41,030 nucleotides of DNA, taken from NCBI GenBank assembly GCA_007125545.1, contig SLDA01000417.1:1-41030 (forward strand), in the 5' to 3' direction. Source of the DNA: Thermoflexales bacterium. Lineage in GTDB: Bacteria; Chloroflexota; Anaerolineae; B4-G1; SLSP01. Positions 37,068-41,030 of this stretch are shown here, in pieces (position 1 is the first letter of the stretch; each line of letters begins with the position of its first letter). The translations under genes were made by a program, and so were the position numbers. A model generated the notes under the pieces. It was not told the origin of the DNA and searched no databases. It saw only the letters and a list, made by a program, of their open reading frames with translations.

Positions 37068-37761
37068 TACTAGTCCGCCTCCGTTGGTTTTGATAGTAGT
37101 CGCAGAGATAGGTCAATGTACATTCTTCGCAGCGCGGCGACCGCGCGACACAGGTGGTGCGCCCGTGTTCGATCAGATTGAGGTGTAACGTGTAGTAGAT
37201 ACTCGTCGGGAGCAGCTCTTCCAGCAGCACGTGAGCTTGCTCGCGTGACGCTTTCTGGGGGATAAGCCCAAGACGACGGCTTACCCGGTGCACGTGAGTG
37301 TCGACTGGAAAGGCCGGGCGGTCCAGAGCAAAGAGCAAAACGATGGCGGCCGTTTTCGGCCCCACCCCATTTAGTTCCAACAGCCACTCTCGCGCCTCTT
37401 CCAGCGGTTTCTCGCGCAGGAAATCCAGGGAGATAGCTCCATGCCTCTCGGTAATGGCACGGAGCGCACCCTGGATACGTGGCCCTTTGGTGGGCGCCAG
37501 CCCCGCGGGTCGGATGGCATCGATGACGACCTTTTCTGGTGCGTCCCGGACCGCTTCCCAGTTCGGTAATTGGTCGCGAAGTTGCAAGTAGGCCAGGTCG
37601 CGATTGTGATCGTTAGTGTTCTGGCTGAGAATGGTGTTGACCAGCGTGCCTACAGGGTCACTCTCGCGCTCCTCGTGTCTCTCGCCATAAACTTCAATCA
37701 GCCGCTCCTGCACCTCGAGCGCTTTATCCTGCAAGGCTTGTGCTTCGTCGTTTGCGATCAC
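37054..37761 (-). CDS. nth: Endonuclease III-like DNA glycosylase
   Basis: Base-excision repair glycosylase/AP lyase for oxidised pyrimidines, 235 residues. The helix-hairpin-helix LNGVGPKTAAIVLLF holds the catalytic Lys, and the catalytic Asp is in FPVDTHVHRV. A C-X6-C-X2-C-X5-C motif near the C terminus binds the 4Fe-4S cluster. The GTG start at 37761 is chosen because GGAGG lies 7 nt upstream and the codon overlaps the nudix stop as GTGA, a coupling arrangement; the frame is open further to 37800. It could be annotated more generally as an HhH-GPD glycosylase. Confidence 0.93.
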   Translation of the reverse strand: MIANDEAQALQDKALEVQERLIEVYGERHEERESDPVGTLVNTILSQNTNDHNRDLAYLQLRDQLPNWEAVRDAPEKVVIDAIRPAGLAPTKGPRIQGALRAITERHGAISLDFLREKPLEEAREWLLELNGVGPKTAAIVLLFALDRPAFPVDTHVHRVSRRLGLIPQKASREQAHVLLEELLPTSIYYTLHLNLIEHGRTTCVARSPRCEECTLTYLCDYYQNQRRRTSNADT

Positions 37762-38195
37762 CAATATGCCTCCCACACTCGTCTGGCGCGGCGGATCCAC
37801 TCGCGTTCGGCTTCATACGTGAGGTGTTCATAAGCCTGATCCCAGGGTATCCAGACGGCGAAAAACTGGTCTTCGTCAACCTCTGGTTGTTCAATTCGGG
37901 TGAGTGATGGCGCGCGCATAAGGTAGTAGTGCTCGATTCGCCGTATGATTCTGTTCTTGTGTAGAAAAGTGACCAGTTGCTCGCCGAGGTCCGCTCTGAT
38001 CTCCAAATCGCCGTATCCGCTCTCTTCCTGGACCTCACGCAGCGCCGCATCTGCCGGTGACTCCGCGCCTTCGATGTGACCCTTCGGCAGCCGAACCTCG
38101 TCGCGGTCGGGGCGCACGAGCACAAGGACTTGCTCGCCGGTGGCATCGGCGACCACGCCACCCGCTGCAGTATAGGTCTGTGTCTCTGTTTCCAC
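37758..38195 (-). CDS. Nudix hydrolase
   Basis: Pyrophosphohydrolase of nucleoside diphosphates linked to another group, 145 residues. The Nudix box GHIEGAESPADAALREVQEESGY has the full GX5EX7REUXEEXGU pattern (about residues 39-61). GTG 38195 has AGGAGG 7 nt upstream; TTG 38198 (4 nt spacing) is the alternative. Stop overlaps the nth start (GTGA) and the start is 21 bp after glnE, so glnE-nudix-nth form one unit. The substrate cannot be read from sequence; proximity to nth allows, but does not prove, a role in cleaning oxidised nucleotides. Confidence 0.9.
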   Translation of the reverse strand: METETQTYTAAGGVVADATGEQVLVLVRPDRDEVRLPKGHIEGAESPADAALREVQEESGYGDLEIRADLGEQLVTFLHKNRIIRRIEHYYLMRAPSLTRIEQPEVDEDQFFAVWIPWDQAYEHLTYEAEREWIRRARRVWEAYW

Positions 38196-38216
38196 CAATC
38201 GGCCTCCTCTACCGCG

Positions 38217-41030
38217 CTATCCTAGCAACTTCCGGTTAAGTTCCTGCACCGCCGTCGTATGTTGGTTGAGGTCCTGCAGCAGTCGCTCGGTATCATCGCC
38301 ATAGCGGAGGCGACGCGCGAGAAAGGCGAACGCTTCGCTATCTGTCGCAGGTACTGTTAAGTCCTTGGCGTTTCCTCGGACCATCCGTAATCCGTCGATG
38401 AGCCAGCGCAAGAACGTGTGCGCCCTGCGGAGACGTACATAGTCTTCGTCGGTCAGAAGCCCCGCCTGCGCCAGCGCGGCCAATACCGCGCGGATATTCG
38501 TGGAGCGCAACGCGGGCTCGTCCTTGCCGTGCGTAATCTGCAGTCCTTGCACCAGGTACTCGACGTCCACGAGCGCGCCTGGGCTGTACTTCGCATTGAA
38601 GGTACCTCCGGTTACGAGGTGGCGGATCTGTCGCTGGCGCATGGCCCGCATCGCTGCAACATCGAAGGCCACGCTGTTGTAGACGAAACGGTCCCGCAGC
38701 TCGACCAATGTCTGTCCAAGCCCTGCATTGCCGGCAATCGGGCGCAGCTTCACCAGCGCTTGACGCTCATAGGCCCAGGCAGAGCCCTCCGGCGCGAAAT
38801 ACCGGCGAAAGGATTCCAGAGAGACTGCCATACTGCCGGCTTTGCCATACGGTCGCAGTTGCAGATCGATTTCGAAGATGCCTTCCCGTCGAGCTTCAAT
38901 CACTTGTAGGAAGAGCTGAACGAGTCTCTCGTAGAACTCGGCAGTGCTGATGATCGTCGGCCCGGATGTCTGTCCATTGCCGCTATAGACGAAGAGCAGT
39001 TCTATGTCGGATGCGAAACCCAGTTCGCGCCCACCGCATTTTCCCAGTGCGCAGACCGTCATATCGCTAAGCTCGCCATTCTCCAGGTAGGGCGTTCCAT
39101 ACTGCGCTCGTAGATCCTCATGGCAGAGGTGATACGCCGCATTGACGATGACCTCGGCTAGTGCTGTGAGTTCCTCGGAGAAGTCCCAGAACTCAGCTGT
39201 GTGACCCAAGATGTGGCGCATATCGATACGAAACATCTCCCGATCTTTGAAGGCATTCAACACCGCCCGCCACGGACTGCTGTCGCTGGGAGGTTGAGCC
39301 CCGCTGTGCACCGGAGCAAGCGCGGCCTCCAGCTCTGCTTGAAGCTGGGCTCTCGACTTCATGGTATCGAGAGCGTCCACATCCCTCACCACGGGGAACA
39401 GATTAGTATATTGCATGCGCAGGAAGTCGTTCCAAAGAAACTCGCTGACACCGAGCAGCTGTGCCAGCCGATTAAGGATCTCTGGGTTTTCCAGCGATGC
39501 GAACTCGTCTGGCCAGTTGGGTTGGCGAAAGAGATGGCTGATAAACTCACGGAAGTGTAGCAGCGCCGTTTCCGGATCCGGGGTGTGGGGCAGTAAGTGA
39601 GTGAAGTGTTTGATAAGGACTACAGCCGCCCGCAGCTCGCGTTGAGTCTCGGCCGACACGATTTTGTTCCCATTGGCGTCGGTAACCAGGAGCATATCTT
39701 GGGCCACGCTGCCGGATGAAGCGACGCTCACCCGCGCGATGTATATGTGGTTGTAGGCAAGCGCGTTAGTGATCTCGTAGAGGAATCCCAGGGTATCCGG
39801 CGCAGTGATGTTGAGCACCGTGTATTCCGGGGAAGCATCGTTGTCGATCTCGATCGTCACCGGATAGAGCGTCGCACCCGTCTCGAGCGATGAAGGTAGG
39901 GCCGAGGCAACGCGCTTAGCCATCGCGCCGCGCGCCTCCTGTCGCTTTCCTGCATGCATCAATCTGAGGAGCGCCTCAAGGTCTTCCTCATACTTCCTCC
40001 AAGTGGCGGCAGAAGTCGTGCTGTGCACTGCACGGACTGTGAAGGCGTCGACAATCTTGCGTGGTGCGGAAGGCTGCCGGCTCTCGGGTTCAGTAGCAGG
40101 TTCGTACGTGAACACCTGCCCCTCCTCTATGGAGAACCCATAGACAAAGAGCAGTCCGCAGATGAGGGAGAGCTCTCCCTGATAGTCATAGGCTACGATT
40201 GTCACTCGCCAGCGGTCCTCTGGTAGTGCCACAGCTTCGACTTCACTGAGGTTGTCAGAGTCCAGGCGTGCTGCCATCGCGGCGTGCTGCCGGATCTCTT
40301 GGCGTGTGAAAGCCGCAGCATAGGAGGCATCCATGCGGGCGACATGCACACGGTTGGCATCCACCGTCTGGGGTTCCAAGGGATTAGCGTCCATGACTGG
40401 CTCTCCTAGATACCTGAGATAGACAGAACGGATGGCGGCTCGATGCTGTTCGTAGCGGGAGACAAAATCTCGCTGCCCCTCGAAACCCAGGCGCCGCGCG
40501 AGCTGCGTCAACGCCTTGGGCGCTTGGGGTAGGGCATGCGTTTGCCGGTAGTGCATCATCTGAAGGTAGTGTTCGATGGTGCGTAGGAACACGTAACCGT
40601 CGTCCAAAATGCGTCTGTCGCGCGCTGAAAGTAAGCCGGCAGCGGCCAGGCGCGCCAACGCGATCAAGGTCGTGCGACTGCGAATCTCCGGCTGTCCTGC
40701 TCCATGGACAAGCTGCAGATACTGTGCCACGAACTCGATGTCCCGGATCGACCCCTGCCCCAGCTTCACCTCGCCCCACGCACGTCCCTGGTCGAGCAGA
40801 TGCCCCTCTGTGAGCTGCTTCATAGCGCTCACACTCTCGCGGGCTTCGCTCGCACCGACGTCATAGATGATCGCCGGTAGAGTGTCCAGGAATGCGGTAC
40901 CCAGCGCCGCATCTCCGGCGACGACCCGCGCTTTTAGCAGGGCCTGCTTCTCCCAGATGCGCGCGTGCTGACTCAGATAGCGCAAATATCCGTTGAGCGA
41001 GGTCACCAGCGGACCGGTCCTGCCCCAGGG
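38217..41030 (-). CDS. glnE: GlnE-like adenylyltransferase with two internal ACT domains, 5'-truncated
   Basis: Homologue of the enzyme that adds and removes AMP on glutamine synthetase. The frame runs off the right edge (first visible residues PWGRTGPLVTSLNGYLRY), so the first nucleotidyltransferase motif is missing; about 937 residues are visible. The first half shows WEKQALLKARVVAGD and GQGSIRDIEFVAQYLQLVHG. Then come two ACT-like domains, as in GlnD: WRVTIVAYDYQGELSLICGL (about 40026-40214) and NITAPDTLGFLYEITNALAY (about 39612-39866). The second half is GlnE again: CALGKCGGRELGFASDIELL (NT-site Asp residues), FEIDLQLRPYGKAGSMAVSL, WAYERQALVKLRPIAGN, VDVEYLVQGLQITHG. Standard GlnE has no ACT domains. 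Direct sensing of an amino acid such as glutamine is inferred. Confidence 0.9.
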   Translation of the reverse strand, partial: PWGRTGPLVTSLNGYLRYLSQHARIWEKQALLKARVVAGDAALGTAFLDTLPAIIYDVGASEARESVSAMKQLTEGHLLDQGRAWGEVKLGQGSIRDIEFVAQYLQLVHGAGQPEIRSRTTLIALARLAAAGLLSARDRRILDDGYVFLRTIEHYLQMMHYRQTHALPQAPKALTQLARRLGFEGQRDFVSRYEQHRAAIRSVYLRYLGEPVMDANPLEPQTVDANRVHVARMDASYAAAFTRQEIRQHAAMAARLDSDNLSEVEAVALPEDRWRVTIVAYDYQGELSLICGLLFVYGFSIEEGQVFTYEPATEPESRQPSAPRKIVDAFTVRAVHSTTSAATWRKYEEDLEALLRLMHAGKRQEARGAMAKRVASALPSSLETGATLYPVTIEIDNDASPEYTVLNITAPDTLGFLYEITNALAYNHIYIARVSVASSGSVAQDMLLVTDANGNKIVSAETQRELRAAVVLIKHFTHLLPHTPDPETALLHFREFISHLFRQPNWPDEFASLENPEILNRLAQLLGVSEFLWNDFLRMQYTNLFPVVRDVDALDTMKSRAQLQAELEAALAPVHSGAQPPSDSSPWRAVLNAFKDREMFRIDMRHILGHTAEFWDFSEELTALAEVIVNAAYHLCHEDLRAQYGTPYLENGELSDMTVCALGKCGGRELGFASDIELLFVYSGNGQTSGPTIISTAEFYERLVQLFLQVIEARREGIFEIDLQLRPYGKAGSMAVSLESFRRYFAPEGSAWAYERQALVKLRPIAGNAGLGQTLVELRDRFVYNSVAFDVAAMRAMRQRQIRHLVTGGTFNAKYSPGALVDVEYLVQGLQITHGKDEPALRSTNIRAVLAALAQAGLLTDEDYVRLRRAHTFLRWLIDGLRMVRGNAKDLTVPATDSEAFAFLARRLRYGDDTERLLQDLNQHTTAVQELNRKLLG

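Noticed and set aside
1-41030. tRNA genes, rRNA, CRISPR repeats or insertion sequences in the gaps
   Set aside because: No T-arm consensus with cloverleaf, no regularly spaced repeats, no transposase frames or terminal repeats were found on reading the gaps.

Overview
The window is about 41 kb of a bacterial chromosome. It carries most of the translation core (str, S10, spc and alpha clusters), a mixed accessory stretch, and a dnaA/oriC-like region. Gene content and details such as an EF-Tu with CPGHRDY in the G3 region, a large RpoB insertion, a zinc-type S14 and LysM/M23 envelope peptidases fit a Chloroflexota-like organism (Anaerolineae or a relative). This placement is inference from remembered family features, not from a search. 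No rRNA, tRNA, CRISPR array, insertion sequence or phage gene was seen.

Region 1 (1-8315, + strand): the 3' part of rpoB, which is not followed by rpoC. Then comes a promoter with a leader holding two hairpins, followed by rpsL-rpsG-fusA-tuf-rpsJ. Both elongation factors look unusual. EF-Tu lacks the canonical RGITI switch I sequence, and EF-G has a domain IV tip unlike standard EF-G.

Region 2 (8316-24303, + strand): a structured gap of about 240 bp, then rplC-rplD-rplW-rplB-rpsS-rplV-rpsC-rplP-rpmC-rpsQ-rplN-rplX-rplE-rpsN-rpsH-rplF-rplR-rpsE-rpmD-rplO-secY. A new promoter then leads rpmJ-rpsM-rpsK-rpsD-rpoA-rplQ-truA-rplM-rpsI, which ends at a strong intrinsic terminator. adk, map and infA, often found between secY and rpmJ, are absent.

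Region 3 (24331-34788): housekeeping and accessory genes on both strands. On + are a methylase-MazG fusion, two tandem LysM/M23 membrane-anchored peptidases and an HD-domain hydrolase. On - are a thioredoxin, greA-lysS, a receiver-CpaE-like ATPase and a lactate permease family transporter.

Region 4 (34823-41030, - strand): dnaA, an 884-bp gap with an AT-rich stretch and DnaA boxes (candidate oriC), then glnE-nudix-nth in the order of transcription. The glnE homologue, cut by the window edge, carries two GlnD-like ACT domains between its two catalytic halves. This suggests a nitrogen-regulatory adenylyltransferase with built-in small-molecule sensors.

If oriC really fires at about 36.6 kb, the whole ribosomal-protein cluster is transcribed towards it, head-on to the left-moving fork. 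That is unusual for such highly expressed genes. The strongest leads are the EF-Tu switch I, the GlnE-ACT fusion, the EF-G type and this orientation.
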